Assembly: GCA_946480125.1 (NCBI GenBank)
Contig: CAMLIY010000005.1
Span: 1-44,260, forward strand
Length of the DNA stretch: 44,260 bases
Reading direction: 5' to 3'
Origin: an uncultured Asticcacaulis sp.
Lineage (GTDB): Bacteria; Pseudomonadota; Alphaproteobacteria; Caulobacterales; Caulobacteraceae
Part shown: positions 30,162 to 39,607 of the stretch, one piece after another
Layout of the letters: every line of letters begins with the position of its first letter
Position numbering within the stretch: the stretch's first letter is position 1
Program-made: the position numbers and the translations under genes
Notes under the pieces: generated by a model
What the model was told of the DNA's origin: nothing
Database searches by the model: none
What the model saw: the letters and a program-made list of their open reading frames with translations, nothing else

Positions 30162-30719
30162 ATGAACAATTTTAAGGCGGTGTGGGACCGCTTCTATCCC
30201 AATTGTGTTCCACTCAACTACGAGCTCAAACATGCTGAGCCCGACCGCTGGCTGCGATTTCATTATCCCGTCGCGGCAGAGGAGAACAACCAGCGGGCTC
30301 AAGACATTTCTCTCGCACTGACTGTTATGAATACCGTCGCGAGCGAAGTACTCGGAGACCTAGCTGAGTGCTGGATGAGTGGGCCATTGTATTCCCCGAA
30401 TGATTTGTCGTATGCGAACCAATTGGCAGTAATTCAGCGTTGGCATATGTCTAAAGCATGTCATTTGCAAATGCCTGACGACGAAGACAATCTCGATATG
30501 CATGCCGCTTTGGTCACGTGGCACGCAGGTCGCTTCAACGACGTTTTGGAGCTGATAGAGAATGATGAGGTTCGTGTGATGTGGATGAACGCGTCGACTG
30601 GCGCGGTATTCGCGCCCTATGATCGAGGCGTCGACCTCATCTTGCCCAGCGTTGCTGACGTCACAAGGCTAGCTTACCAACATAGTGAATGGTTGTCGTC
30701 CTACCCAGGTGGATGGTAG
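30162..30719 (+). CDS. DUF3885-like protein
   Basis: The protein has 185 aa from MNNFKAVWDRFYPNCVPLNYELKH. The start, FYPNCxPLxYELKHAxPDRWLRFH, and the central RAQDISLALTVMNTVASEVLGD resemble DUF3885 family proteins, small cytosolic proteins of unknown function that often occur beside polymorphic toxins or as immunity-like genes. No strong ribosome site was seen, and an upstream in-frame start (30036) would add an unconserved stretch. It stands alone between the XRE region and a recombinase relic, so it may be cargo of the mobile segment. Confidence 0.65.
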   Translation: MNNFKAVWDRFYPNCVPLNYELKHAEPDRWLRFHYPVAAEENNQRAQDISLALTVMNTVASEVLGDLAECWMSGPLYSPNDLSYANQLAVIQRWHMSKACHLQMPDDEDNLDMHAALVTWHAGRFNDVLELIENDEVRVMWMNASTGAVFAPYDRGVDLILPSVADVTRLAYQHSEWLSSYPGGW

Positions 30720-30784
30720 ACATGCAGATCCCCATTTCGACTGCATCGCGCCCCGTTGCGGACGTACGACCCCCAATTTCAACC

Positions 30785-31072
30785 CGTGCCTGGAAGCGGA
30801 CATAACCAAGTTTATTGTTATACGGAGGTTCTGCAGAAACGCGTTGTGGTGGGCGGCTCGGCGGAGAAACCGTCATATCTGAGAATCAATTCCCCTGCCA
30901 CATTTCCCAATGTAACAAGTGACTGCTGGCCAGTAGAAACCGCTTCTGTCGAAGTATGTTTCGCCAAATCGCGTGAGCCTGGAACTGTTCAATTCTCGAA
31001 GGAACCTTCTACTCTTAAATCTGGCTATCGACAGTAGACTTCTAGCTTGCGACGTGGTCCGCCTGCGCGTTG
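30785..31072 (+). pseudogene. Decayed 5' part of tyrosine recombinase gene (left copy)
   Basis: The stretch aligns by eye, base for base, with 41535-41827, covering the upstream region and first third of the intact recombinase gene. Shared blocks include GAGAAACCGT, AATCAATTCCCCTGCCACATT, CTTGCGAC and GGTCCGCCTGCGCGT. The offset is 10753 nt at the start and 10757 nt at the end, so there are small indels. The start codon is mutated (ATA at 30875 where the intact gene has ATG at 41628). After 31072 the match is lost. The remainder of 30720-31329 contains no gene I can support. Confidence 0.8.
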
Positions 31073-31329
31073 AACTGATGGTGGGATGCTCCCTCAGTTC
31101 ATTCCCACGACCACCTGACCTATCCATTACCGTCCATCGTTGGGATATCAGGGCTATGTCCTTATCTACAGCGCAAACTATCCACATACCTCCGGGTTCT
31201 TTTCAATCCGTGCATTGATTGATGCCCGATTTAGATTCGTTTTACGAGATGACGCATGCCTATACTTCATCCCAATAAGAAGGCTTGAGCCAGTTAATGG
31301 CCGGTCGCAAAACAAAAAGGGAAAGAAAT

Positions 31330-34140
31330 ATGTTACCAGGTAAAGAGTCTCCCGGAGGCCGGCATCTCCTTCGCAAAGGTTTGCTTGCGAGCGGCGGCCT
31401 ATGCGCTTTAATGGCGATGGCGGGCGGCGCCACAGCCACAGCCCAAACTGTGCCGGCGGCCGCTAGTGACGATACAACCACCGTCATCGTCACTGGTTTC
31501 CGCGCCAGCCTGCGTAGCGCAATCAATGCCAAGCGCCATGAAAACGGCGTGGTCGACGCGGTCAAGGCCGAAGATATTGCCAGCTTCCCCGACCTCAATC
31601 TCGCCGAATCCTTACAGCGCATACCGGGTGTCGCCATTAGTCGCGCTAATGGGGAAGGTCGCCAGATTACAGTCCGCGGCCTGGGTTCGGAATATACCCG
31701 CGTGCGTATCAATGGCATGGAAGCCATCGCCACCACGGGTGGTACGGTCAACAGCGGCGGCACGAATCGTACACGCGGCTTTGACTTCAATATCTTCGCC
31801 TCTGAGCTGTTCAATAGCCTGACAGTACGAAAGACGGCTTCGGCCAATGTCGAAGAAGGCTCGCTAGGGGCTACCGTTGATCTGGAAACCGCCCATCCGT
31901 TCGACTACAAGAAGCCGCAGTTTGTTGTGTCAGCTCAGGCCAGCTATAATGATCTGGCGCGTGACACCACCCCGCGCTTTACGATGATGGCCAGCAAGCG
32001 GTGGTACGATGGCAAGATGGGCGCGCTCTTCTCGCTGGCCTACGAAAAGCGTCACCTGAAAGAAGAAGGTGCCAATATTACACGTTGGACCTATGGCGGG
32101 GCCAATGGGGGCTTCAACTCGGCCTCAACGCTGGACGGCTATACAACAGCGCAAATCAACGACACCAATTATGATACGGCTATCTATGCTCCGCGCATTC
32201 CGGCCTATGTTAGCTATGACATCCGGTCAGAGCGTCTTGGCATGACCGGGTCCTTCCAGTTTAAGCCGGACGACAACACACTGGTCACTCTGGATGCTCT
32301 CTATTCAGATCTGAAAACGACGCGCGATGAAGCCCAGCTCCAAGCGCTCGGTTTTAGCCGTTCCGGCACCGGCAAACCGCAGACCATCATACGCAGCGGT
32401 ATTGTAGATGCCAGCCATAACCTGGTTCAGGGGGTGTTTGATAATGTCGATATGCGCACCCAATCTGCGCACGATCAATTGGAAACCCAGTTCACCCAAT
32501 TGACTTTGAACGCCACCCATACCTTTTCGGAAAAATTTCGGGGTGGCTTGCTGATTGGTTTTGCCGATTCACGGTTCACCAACCCGGTTTCAACCATTGT
32601 TACTTTTGATCGCGCCAATACGCAGGGCTATGCCTACGATTTCCGCTCTCGCCTGCCGGCCATTACCCTCGGCTTTGACCCAACCGTGGCCGCCAACTGG
32701 TCGATGATCAATGGCACGTCTGAAGTGCGTATCCGTCCAAACTCCGTTGAAAACAAATTCTTCACAACCAACCTGCACGCTGAATACGACCTGAACCCTA
32801 ACCTGACCATCAAGGCGGGCCTCGATTACCGCAAATTCAACCTCGATTCACAAGGGCAGTATCGGAAGTCAGAAACTGTGGTGAACACACTCAGTGACAC
32901 CGATCTGGCTGCCGTTTCCAAAATCTATACAGGCTTTGGTCAAGGCCTGGGCCAGCCCGCCGGTAACGTAACCAGTTGGCTGGTGCCGGATCTGGACAAG
33001 TTCGCTTCAACCTATGACATCTATTGCAATTGCGGTATCTATGCCCTGACCGGTACGGGCAACTCATCGGCGCGTGGTCAATACATTACCGTTCAGGAAG
33101 GCGATGTTGGCGCCTTCCTTCAAGTTGATTACCGTTTCGATGCCTTTGGCTTGCCCTGGCGTGGAGATGCGGGCCTGCGCTATGTCAAGACTACACAGGA
33201 TTCCGGCGGTTATGCAGCCGTGGGGTCTACCATCCAGTGGGTCACGGCGCAACGTGCTTATGACATGACTCTGCCTTCAGCTAATCTGGCAGTTGATCTG
33301 AGCGACAATCTGGTAGGCCGGATCAGTGCCGCACAAACCATCGCCCGTCCGTCCATCAGCGCCCTGACACCAGGTGGCGATGTCGGTATACAGGGCGCTA
33401 ACCGTTCGTTCTCGTCGGGCAACCCGGACATCAATCCAACCAAGTCGAACAATGTTGACTTGTCGCTGGAATGGTATCCAGAGCCAAATTCTCTGTATGC
33501 CGTAGGGATCTTCTACAAGAAGATCGACAGCTTCTCACAGACCCTGCTGCAGAACATTCCGTTCAACCAATTAGGTTTGCCGGACTCGTTACTAGCCGGT
33601 ACGACCGCGACCAATACGGATATCTTCGCCGTTAGCCAGCCGGTTAACTCACCGGGGGGTGACTTGAAGGGTGTGGAACTCAACATGCAGCAGCAACTCG
33701 ACTTCCTGCCAGGCTTCTGGAAGAATTTCGGTGTGTTGGCCAACTATACCTATGTTGACTCAAACATCCAATATCTGACTTCGAAAACACCGGGCGATCC
33801 GACTATCGATCAGACCCTGATCGGCTTGTCGAAAAATGCCGCTAACTTTACGCTGTACTATGAAACCAAGCGGTTCAGCATCCGTGGTTCGGTAGCCTAC
33901 CGTGACGGTTACCTGACCGCCGTCCCTTCCAATGATGGCAACAGTGTCGCCGGCACCAACAGCACAACCAATTATGACATGCAGGCCTCATATAACCTCA
34001 CTGCCCGTTTGAAAGTAACGCTTGAAGGTATCAATTTGACCGATGAATTTAACGATCAATACGTCGATGCGTCGAACCGGCTGAATGTCCGCTCCCATAC
34101 AGGACGTCAGCTCTTCCTCAGCCTGAGATATACCTACTAG
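31330..34140 (+). CDS. TonB-dependent receptor (Caulobacter/Xanthomonas type) for a carbohydrate
   Basis: The protein has 936 aa from MLPGKESPGG with GGGA upstream. A signal peptide (to about residue 34, ATATAQ) is followed by a TonB box (TVIVTGFRAS) and a plug (NLAESLQRIPGVAISRANGEGRQITVRGLGSEYTRVRINGMEA). A barrel follows, ending HTGRQLFLSLRYTY. The IAKR-like start SLRSAINAKRHENGVVDAV is the mark of the TonB-Xanth-Caul group, which mostly imports oligosaccharides. It has no STN domain, so it is not sigma-coupled like the receptor at 14582. Its terminator follows at 34215-34250. Clustered with KdgD and an MFS transporter, it would bring in sugar-acid-containing oligomers. Confidence 0.92.
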   Translation: MLPGKESPGGRHLLRKGLLASGGLCALMAMAGGATATAQTVPAAASDDTTTVIVTGFRASLRSAINAKRHENGVVDAVKAEDIASFPDLNLAESLQRIPGVAISRANGEGRQITVRGLGSEYTRVRINGMEAIATTGGTVNSGGTNRTRGFDFNIFASELFNSLTVRKTASANVEEGSLGATVDLETAHPFDYKKPQFVVSAQASYNDLARDTTPRFTMMASKRWYDGKMGALFSLAYEKRHLKEEGANITRWTYGGANGGFNSASTLDGYTTAQINDTNYDTAIYAPRIPAYVSYDIRSERLGMTGSFQFKPDDNTLVTLDALYSDLKTTRDEAQLQALGFSRSGTGKPQTIIRSGIVDASHNLVQGVFDNVDMRTQSAHDQLETQFTQLTLNATHTFSEKFRGGLLIGFADSRFTNPVSTIVTFDRANTQGYAYDFRSRLPAITLGFDPTVAANWSMINGTSEVRIRPNSVENKFFTTNLHAEYDLNPNLTIKAGLDYRKFNLDSQGQYRKSETVVNTLSDTDLAAVSKIYTGFGQGLGQPAGNVTSWLVPDLDKFASTYDIYCNCGIYALTGTGNSSARGQYITVQEGDVGAFLQVDYRFDAFGLPWRGDAGLRYVKTTQDSGGYAAVGSTIQWVTAQRAYDMTLPSANLAVDLSDNLVGRISAAQTIARPSISALTPGGDVGIQGANRSFSSGNPDINPTKSNNVDLSLEWYPEPNSLYAVGIFYKKIDSFSQTLLQNIPFNQLGLPDSLLAGTTATNTDIFAVSQPVNSPGGDLKGVELNMQQQLDFLPGFWKNFGVLANYTYVDSNIQYLTSKTPGDPTIDQTLIGLSKNAANFTLYYETKRFSIRGSVAYRDGYLTAVPSNDGNSVAGTNSTTNYDMQASYNLTARLKVTLEGINLTDEFNDQYVDASNRLNVRSHTGRQLFLSLRYTY

Positions 34141-34214
34141 GAAGGTTTCTATTTAATCCACGATTCCTAGTGTATGCCTACCGGAAATCTCCCCCGTTTT
34201 TCGGTTAGCTCCCT

Positions 34215-34250
34215 AAAGCGCGGTCTTCTTCGGAAGCCGCGTTTTTTTTT
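34215..34250 (+). terminator. Intrinsic terminator after TonB receptor gene
   Basis: A stem of GCGCGG(t)CTTC with GAAGCCGCGT and a TTCG tetraloop, extended by A-T pairs, is followed by nine T residues. It is a textbook rho-independent terminator and separates the receptor from the LysR gene. Confidence 0.9.
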
Positions 34251-34317
34251 CATGTCAGCAATGGCCATCGCGCGTATAAAGGGGGAGCAGGCATACAGAC
34301 TGGGAATCAAAACCGAT

Positions 34318-35220
34318 ATGGTATTGTTTGAAATGAGTCAGTTGCGTTGTTTCGTGACCGCCGCAGAAGAACTGCATTTCGGTCGGGCAGCCGCACGGCT
34401 GAACATGACTCAGCCCCCGCTCAGCCGTCAGATACAGGTACTGGAACGTTTGCTCGGACTCGTGCTTTTTGAGCGCACCACGCGTAACGTCAAACTGACA
34501 CCGGCCGGACGTGTGTTCCTACCTGAAGCCCGCCGCATACTCTGGCTGGCAGAGAGTGCTACACTGGCGGCGCGTCGGGTCGCCCAGGGCGATGCCGGAC
34601 GTATTGCCATCGGCTTTACCGCCGTGTCGGGCTATAGCTTCCTTCCGCAAGTCATTGCGCAGGCACGGGCACGCCTGCCAAATATCGAGCTGGAGTTACG
34701 CGAAATGGTCTCCGGACAGCAATCTGAGGCGTTGATGACGGGGCTAATCGATATAGCTTTTATGCGCCCTCCCATAGAGAGACATGAGTTTGATACGCTC
34801 AAGGTTGTCAGCGAGGGACTGGTCGCGGCCTTGCCAACCGGTGACCCACGTCTGGGAGAACCGGAATTATCGCTGTCGCAATTCGATGGTATGCCGCTGA
34901 TCATGTATTCGCGCGAAGGTGCCAGTTATTTTCACAATATGCTCGTTACTATATTCGACAATGAAGGTGTCACGCCGGACTATGTTCAGCATGTTACGCA
35001 GATTCATTCTATGCTCGGACTGGTACGGGCAGGTTTGGCCGCAGCCATCGTGCCGCATACAGCCATGAGCCTACAGTTTACCGACGTGCATTTCAGACCC
35101 GTGACGACAAAGCCTTCCACGCCGGTCGAGTTGCACATGGTATGGCGGCGCGATAATTCCAATCCGGCCTTAGGGCCTATTCGTGAGCAGTGCGCCGAAG
35201 TCGCCCCTAAAGTTTTTTGA
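34318..35220 (+). CDS. LysR-family transcriptional regulator
   Basis: The protein has 300 aa from MVLFEMSQLRCF. The winged HTH (about 6-65) shows LRCFVTAAEELHFGRAAARLNMTQPPLSRQIQVLERLLGLVLFERTTRNVKLTPAG, and the effector domain begins at IAIGFTAVSGYSFLPQV. The longer reading from 34174 would overlap the terminator and is rejected; 34333 is another possible start. The protein should bind a small effector and control the sugar-acid genes around it. It converges with the 618-aa exported protein, with the stop codons touching. Confidence 0.88.
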   Translation: MVLFEMSQLRCFVTAAEELHFGRAAARLNMTQPPLSRQIQVLERLLGLVLFERTTRNVKLTPAGRVFLPEARRILWLAESATLAARRVAQGDAGRIAIGFTAVSGYSFLPQVIAQARARLPNIELELREMVSGQQSEALMTGLIDIAFMRPPIERHEFDTLKVVSEGLVAALPTGDPRLGEPELSLSQFDGMPLIMYSREGASYFHNMLVTIFDNEGVTPDYVQHVTQIHSMLGLVRAGLAAAIVPHTAMSLQFTDVHFRPVTTKPSTPVELHMVWRRDNSNPALGPIREQCAEVAPKVF

Positions 35221-37077
35221 TTACACGTCCCACGGCATTGCCAGGGTTGGGCGATTAACATGGCGACGCATGGTAAAGGTGATCGTTGCCCCGCTGCCTG
35301 CCGCCAGGTCCACGGTCACATGATTTGCGTCCAGAACCTGCATATGCCCGTCCATGTCTAGGCCGGCGAATTGATGCTCGCCATAGCCACCGGCTTGAAT
35401 CGTGACCGTACGCGGCTTGATAGTGTCAGTATTGACTAATGTCAGGGTCGTCGTCGTATCGGTCAGCTCACTGACCAAAGCTGCCACGCCGTGTGGAATA
35501 CCGGCACGCTTCTTGATCGGATCAAAATAACGCAGGCGAGCATAAAGCAGCGCCCCGCCTTGCGCCGGTGAGGTTTTCGACCACGGCGGTCGCGCAATAT
35601 GGATGGCCCCGCACATCAGGTGCAACAGTTGCGTGACCGGTGCAGTATTGTAGTTCAACAAGGTGTCAGCCAGACGGGTTTGCGGCGTGGTCTTATCTTT
35701 ATTCAGCAGATAATCCATCCGTGTGCGCACAATCTCTAAGGCCTCGCGCTGTGCCTTGACGGGATAGGTCGGGTTATTGCCACGCAGATAGTCGATCCAC
35801 GGATGATCGGTATTCGCGCGTTTGAAATCGTCATCGCGCATCGACATGTACCAGATCTCAAGACCATTGGTCTGACACAGACCGGGCTTGTAGCTGTACC
35901 AGCCGTCCTTACCGTACATGGTCGGGGCTTGCACCACCCCATCGATTATTTTGGCCTGGGCATTGATGACGTCGGTCTGGGTGCGCCAAACCTGGAGATA
36001 GCGATCATCGCCGGTCATCAGATAGGCGTTCATGAAGGCCACAATAGCGCGCGGCACCCGATTGCGATCCTCGCGCTTGCCTGTTTGCGGTACGACAGGC
36101 GAGAAACCCCAGCCATAGACGCTGCCGTACCAGGCCTTAGTCTTGCCGCCAATACGTCCGTCCAGATCCACATGGCTGGGCAGGACGCCACCATTCTTGC
36201 GCGCGCGCTCCATCCAGGCGCCGAGATAGGTTTCGATCCAGTCTCGATATTTCGGCTCGCCGGCGATCATATAGGCATTGAACACCAGACTGACCGCCTG
36301 CATGTTCAGCGGATTATCGCCCACCACATCGCCATATTCCTTGAAATGCGCCCGCATCTCATCGAAGCTGGTCTCACCGTGCTCCATGAAGAAGCCCCTG
36401 GGGTCAAACGGATCGCCAGCCCAGTCAAGCTCTGTGGCGGGGCGCAACATCGGTCCCTTGCTGCCGGAAATCAATGATTTGATCAGCTTGTGCTTCGTGT
36501 CATAATTGGCGGCTTCGGTGTCTTCGCCGATGTAAAAGGATGAATAACGCCGGGCGCGCTCCTGAAATTTTGAGTTCTTCGAATCTGAAAGGCCCATGAC
36601 ATTGAAAACCGACAGAAATTCCGAGGTGTGCTGCCAGTCATTCATCACTGGGAACTCTCGGTAATACATACCCTCGCGGGCGATTTCGGTCTCGATGGTT
36701 TTCGCCGCCGTATACTGCTTCAGATGCCCTTCCCACGCTTGGGTATAAAGCGCCATGACGCGGTCGGGTGCGCCGAGCATATGCAGGTGCGGCCAGTTGT
36801 TGCAGTTCTCGATGGCATCATCCGGGCCATCGTCCGCCCCCCAGCGCTCAAAACACTGAAAATAGCCGCGCTCGTCGAAATATCTGGCGTAGAAGGCCTC
36901 GCAGGCGTCAGCCTCGGCTAGTAAAAGCTCGCGTTGCAATAGCGCCCATTCCGGTGGACTGACGGGCGTGGTGATGGCTATGGCGTTGGCCGATTGCGCG
37001 CGGACCGATCCAGCGGTAGCGTTCACAAAGATCGCGCCGGCCGCCGCCCCTGCCAGTAAATGTCGTCTGATCAGCAT
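35221..37077 (-). CDS. Exported 618-aa protein of unknown function, probably all-helical toroid
   Basis: The protein has 618 aa with a Tat-like signal (IRRHLLAGAAAGAIFVNATAGSVRAQ, about 3-28). Mostly helical segments follow, with repeated aromatic-rich turns (YFDERGYFQCFERWG, NNWPHLHMLG, YYREFPVMNDWQHTSEF, VYGWGFSP). A short beta-rich C-terminal domain (TLTLVNTDTIKPRTVTIQAGGY, ATITFTMRR) resembles the accessory domain of polysaccharide lyases or hydrolases with an (alpha/alpha) toroid. No named family was recognised. It is 4 nt from the MFS gene stop in the same operon, so a periplasmic role in breaking down the imported oligomer is likely. Confidence 0.65.
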   Translation of the reverse strand: MLIRRHLLAGAAAGAIFVNATAGSVRAQSANAIAITTPVSPPEWALLQRELLLAEADACEAFYARYFDERGYFQCFERWGADDGPDDAIENCNNWPHLHMLGAPDRVMALYTQAWEGHLKQYTAAKTIETEIAREGMYYREFPVMNDWQHTSEFLSVFNVMGLSDSKNSKFQERARRYSSFYIGEDTEAANYDTKHKLIKSLISGSKGPMLRPATELDWAGDPFDPRGFFMEHGETSFDEMRAHFKEYGDVVGDNPLNMQAVSLVFNAYMIAGEPKYRDWIETYLGAWMERARKNGGVLPSHVDLDGRIGGKTKAWYGSVYGWGFSPVVPQTGKREDRNRVPRAIVAFMNAYLMTGDDRYLQVWRTQTDVINAQAKIIDGVVQAPTMYGKDGWYSYKPGLCQTNGLEIWYMSMRDDDFKRANTDHPWIDYLRGNNPTYPVKAQREALEIVRTRMDYLLNKDKTTPQTRLADTLLNYNTAPVTQLLHLMCGAIHIARPPWSKTSPAQGGALLYARLRYFDPIKKRAGIPHGVAALVSELTDTTTTLTLVNTDTIKPRTVTIQAGGYGEHQFAGLDMDGHMQVLDANHVTVDLAAGSGATITFTMRRHVNRPTLAMPWDV

Positions 37078-37081
37078 GATC

Positions 37082-38413
37082 TCAGCCCTCCGTTACTTCC
37101 AGGCGCTTGATAGGCCCAACGATAAAGGCAAAGGCGCCGATGGTCACAAGGCAGTGCAACCCGACATAGACCAAGGCCAGATCAAAAGAGCCGGTCACAG
37201 CCACAATATAGCCGATGACGATGGGGGTGATGATCCCGGCGACATTGCCAAACATGTTGAATACTCCGCCGGCCAGGCCAATATAGGCGCGGGGCGCTAC
37301 GTCAGACACAACTGCCCAGCCCAGGCTGGCCACGCCCTTGCCGAAGAAGGCCAGCGCCATCAGCGGCACGATCAGCCAGGGCTGGTTGACATAGGCGCAG
37401 GCAATGATCGCCAAAGCCAGGGTCATACCGATATAGATCGGTATTTTGCGCGACTGGTCGAGATTTCCGGTCTTTTTCAGGATGAAATCCGACAGGAAGC
37501 CACCGATCAGGCCACCGGCAAAACCACACAGGGCTGGAATAGCCGCCGCGAACCCGGCCTGCATGATATTCAGACCGCGCTCCTTGACCAGATAGATGGG
37601 AAACCAGGTCACAAAGAAATATGTCAGCACATTGATGGCGTATTGCGCCAGATAGATGCCGATCAACATGCGATTGGTCAGCAAAAAGCCCAGACGTTTC
37701 CAGGAAAAGCTGGCTTTCGCGCCGTGTACGCGGGCTTCCATACTCACCGTTTCCCCGCTTTCGATAACGGCCAACTCGGCGGCGTTAACGCCTGGATGCT
37801 CGCGGGGGCTTTTTATAAAGCGTGCAAAGACAAAGGCGGCGATCAGGCCCAGCGCGCCCATGAAGGCAAAAACGCTGCGCCAGCCGAAATCATGGACCAG
37901 CCACGACATGACGGGGGCGAACACCACCAGGGCAAAATACTGCGCCGAATTGAAGATGGCCGATGCCGTGCCGCGCTCGGCCGCCGGAAACCAGGCGGCG
38001 ACGATACGCGCATTACCGGGAAAGGACGGGGCTTCGGCCAGTCCGACCAGAAAACGCAAGACAAACAGGGTGATGATGATCGAAAACCCGCCGATCAGAC
38101 CAATAAGGCCCTGCACCGCCGTAAATATCGACCATAGAGCAATTGCGCCGACATAGATGCGCTTGACGCCAAACCGGTCCAGAAGCGCCCCGCCCGGGAT
38201 CTGCGCCAGCACATAGGCCCAGCCGAACGCCGACAGGATAAAGCCCATCTGGACCGAACCTATGCCCAGTTCATGCGAGGCCGCTGATCCGGCGATCGAA
38301 AAGGTTGAACGATCCGCATAGTTGATAGTGGTGATAAGGAACAGAAAGGCGATCAGCCAAAAGCGCACATAGGATGGCTTTCGTGCCGGATTGGGGGCCG
38401 CAGACTGTCGCAT
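37082..38413 (-). CDS. MFS transporter, anion:cation symporter (sugar-acid) family
   Basis: The protein has 443 aa with 12 predicted spans. The start, RFWLIAFLFLITTINYADRSTFSIAG, with the signature ADRSTFS, and LIGGFLSDFILKK fit the ACS group that includes hexuronate (ExuT), glucarate/galactarate (GudP) and galactonate carriers. Position next to a KdgD gene supports uptake of glucarate, galactarate or a uronate. It is divergent from kdgD with 255 nt between (38414-38668). That interval should carry both promoters and a LysR site, but I found no clear palindrome in it. Confidence 0.87.
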   Translation of the reverse strand: MRQSAAPNPARKPSYVRFWLIAFLFLITTINYADRSTFSIAGSAASHELGIGSVQMGFILSAFGWAYVLAQIPGGALLDRFGVKRIYVGAIALWSIFTAVQGLIGLIGGFSIIITLFVLRFLVGLAEAPSFPGNARIVAAWFPAAERGTASAIFNSAQYFALVVFAPVMSWLVHDFGWRSVFAFMGALGLIAAFVFARFIKSPREHPGVNAAELAVIESGETVSMEARVHGAKASFSWKRLGFLLTNRMLIGIYLAQYAINVLTYFFVTWFPIYLVKERGLNIMQAGFAAAIPALCGFAGGLIGGFLSDFILKKTGNLDQSRKIPIYIGMTLALAIIACAYVNQPWLIVPLMALAFFGKGVASLGWAVVSDVAPRAYIGLAGGVFNMFGNVAGIITPIVIGYIVAVTGSFDLALVYVGLHCLVTIGAFAFIVGPIKRLEVTEG

Positions 38414-38668
38414 AGATCCTCACTGCATCTATCTTATCGGCTCGCGTTTCCGCAGCCTCTTTAGTGTAGCGACAATAAGGCATGGATCGAAGACGGATTG
38501 AACCCCGGAAGTGGGCCCATTCATTGCGTTCGCGGTATCGATTGATGCCGCCTTTGATTTGGACGCCAATGACCGCAGCGACTAGCTTAAGCCCAATCCA
38601 GGACAAAACCGGCGACCGCCTGACCGCGCCTCGCACCGTTCCAATGTAAAATTCACAGGAGGCTACGC

Positions 38669-39607
38669 TTGGCTAAAATGACGCCCGTCGAAATGGCGCA
38701 AATCATCGGCAAGGGACTGTTGTCCTTCCCCGTTACGCATTTTAATGCAGACAACCAGTTTGATGAAAAGCCCTACCGTGAACACTGCGCCTGGATGCTG
38801 GAAAAGCCCCTGGCCGGCCTGTTCGCCGCTGGTGGTACCGGTGAGTTCTTCTCATTGGGCTTAGGGGAAGTCGCGCAGGTCGTATCGGCCGCGGTGGCTG
38901 AAACCAAAGGCAAGATCCCCGTCGTAGCCGGCTGCGGTTACGGCACCCAAATGGCCGTTGAGTTGGCCCAGTCCGCCGAAGCCAGTGGGGCCGATGGCAT
39001 ATTGCTTCTGCCGCCTTTTTTGATCACCGGGACACAGGAGGGGTTTTCTGCTCATATCGACGCGGTCTGCAAGGCCACAAAGCTGGGCGTCATCGTCTAT
39101 AACCGCGACAACGGCATTATCGAGGACGAAGCCCTGGCGCGCCTGTGTGACAATAATCCCAACCTGGTCGGCTACAAGGATGGTATCGGCGATATAGAGC
39201 TGATGACCCGCATCTATACCCGCATGGGTGACCGCCTGACCTATATCGGCGGCCTGCCGACGGCCGAGACTTTTGCCGCGCCGTACCTCAAGATGGGTGT
39301 CACCACCTATTCATCGGCGATCTTCAACTTTCTGCCGGACTGGGCGCTGAACTTCTACAATGCCGTCAGGGCCGAGGATCAGACCACGGTGCTGAATGGG
39401 CTGCGAGACTTTGTCATGCCCTATATCGCCCTGCGCAATAAGGGTAAGGGCTATGCCGTCTCAATCGTCAAGGCCGGGATGCGGGCCATTGGACGCCCTG
39501 CCGGTCCGGTGCGCACGCCCCTGACCGACCTGAATGAGGCCGAATATGCCGAGCTGTGTGTCCTGATCGCCAAGACGCAAGCCAGGCCCTTGAGCACCGC
39601 CGCGTGA
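38669..39607 (+). CDS. kdgD: 5-dehydro-4-deoxyglucarate dehydratase (KdgD)
   Basis: The protein has 312 aa of the DHDPS/NAL aldolase family. GGTGEFFSL is the carboxylate-binding motif, Tyr144 lies in VIVYNRDN, and Schiff-base Lys170 lies in [10 protein letters not shown]. The YNRDN and GYKDGIGD wording is specific for KdgD, which converts 5-keto-4-deoxy-glucarate to 2-oxoglutarate semialdehyde, water and CO2 in the glucarate/galactarate/uronate oxidative route. The TTG start is preferred because AGGAGG lies 7 nt before it; the ATG at 38678 would be 15 nt away. The next gene overlaps the stop by 4 nt (GTGA). Confidence 0.9.
   Translation: MAKMTPVEMAQIIGKGLLSFPVTHFNADNQFDEKPYREHCAWMLEKPLAGLFAAGGTGEFFSLGLGEVAQVVSAAVAETKGKIPVVAGCGYGTQMAVELAQSAEASGADGILLLPPFLITGTQEGFSAHIDAVCKATKLGVIVYNRDNGIIEDEALARLCDNNPNLVGYKDGIGDIELMTRIYTRMGDRLTYIGGLPTAETFAAPYLKMGVTTYSSAIFNFLPDWALNFYNAVRAEDQTTVLNGLRDFVMPYIALRNKGKGYAVSIVKAGMRAIGRPAGPVRTPLTDLNEAEYAELCVLIAKTQARPLSTAA

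Noticed and set aside
36968..38137. 389-codon plus-strand frame
   Set aside because: It is antisense to the MFS transporter gene; composition is Gln/Asp/His-rich as expected of a shadow of hydrophobic codons.
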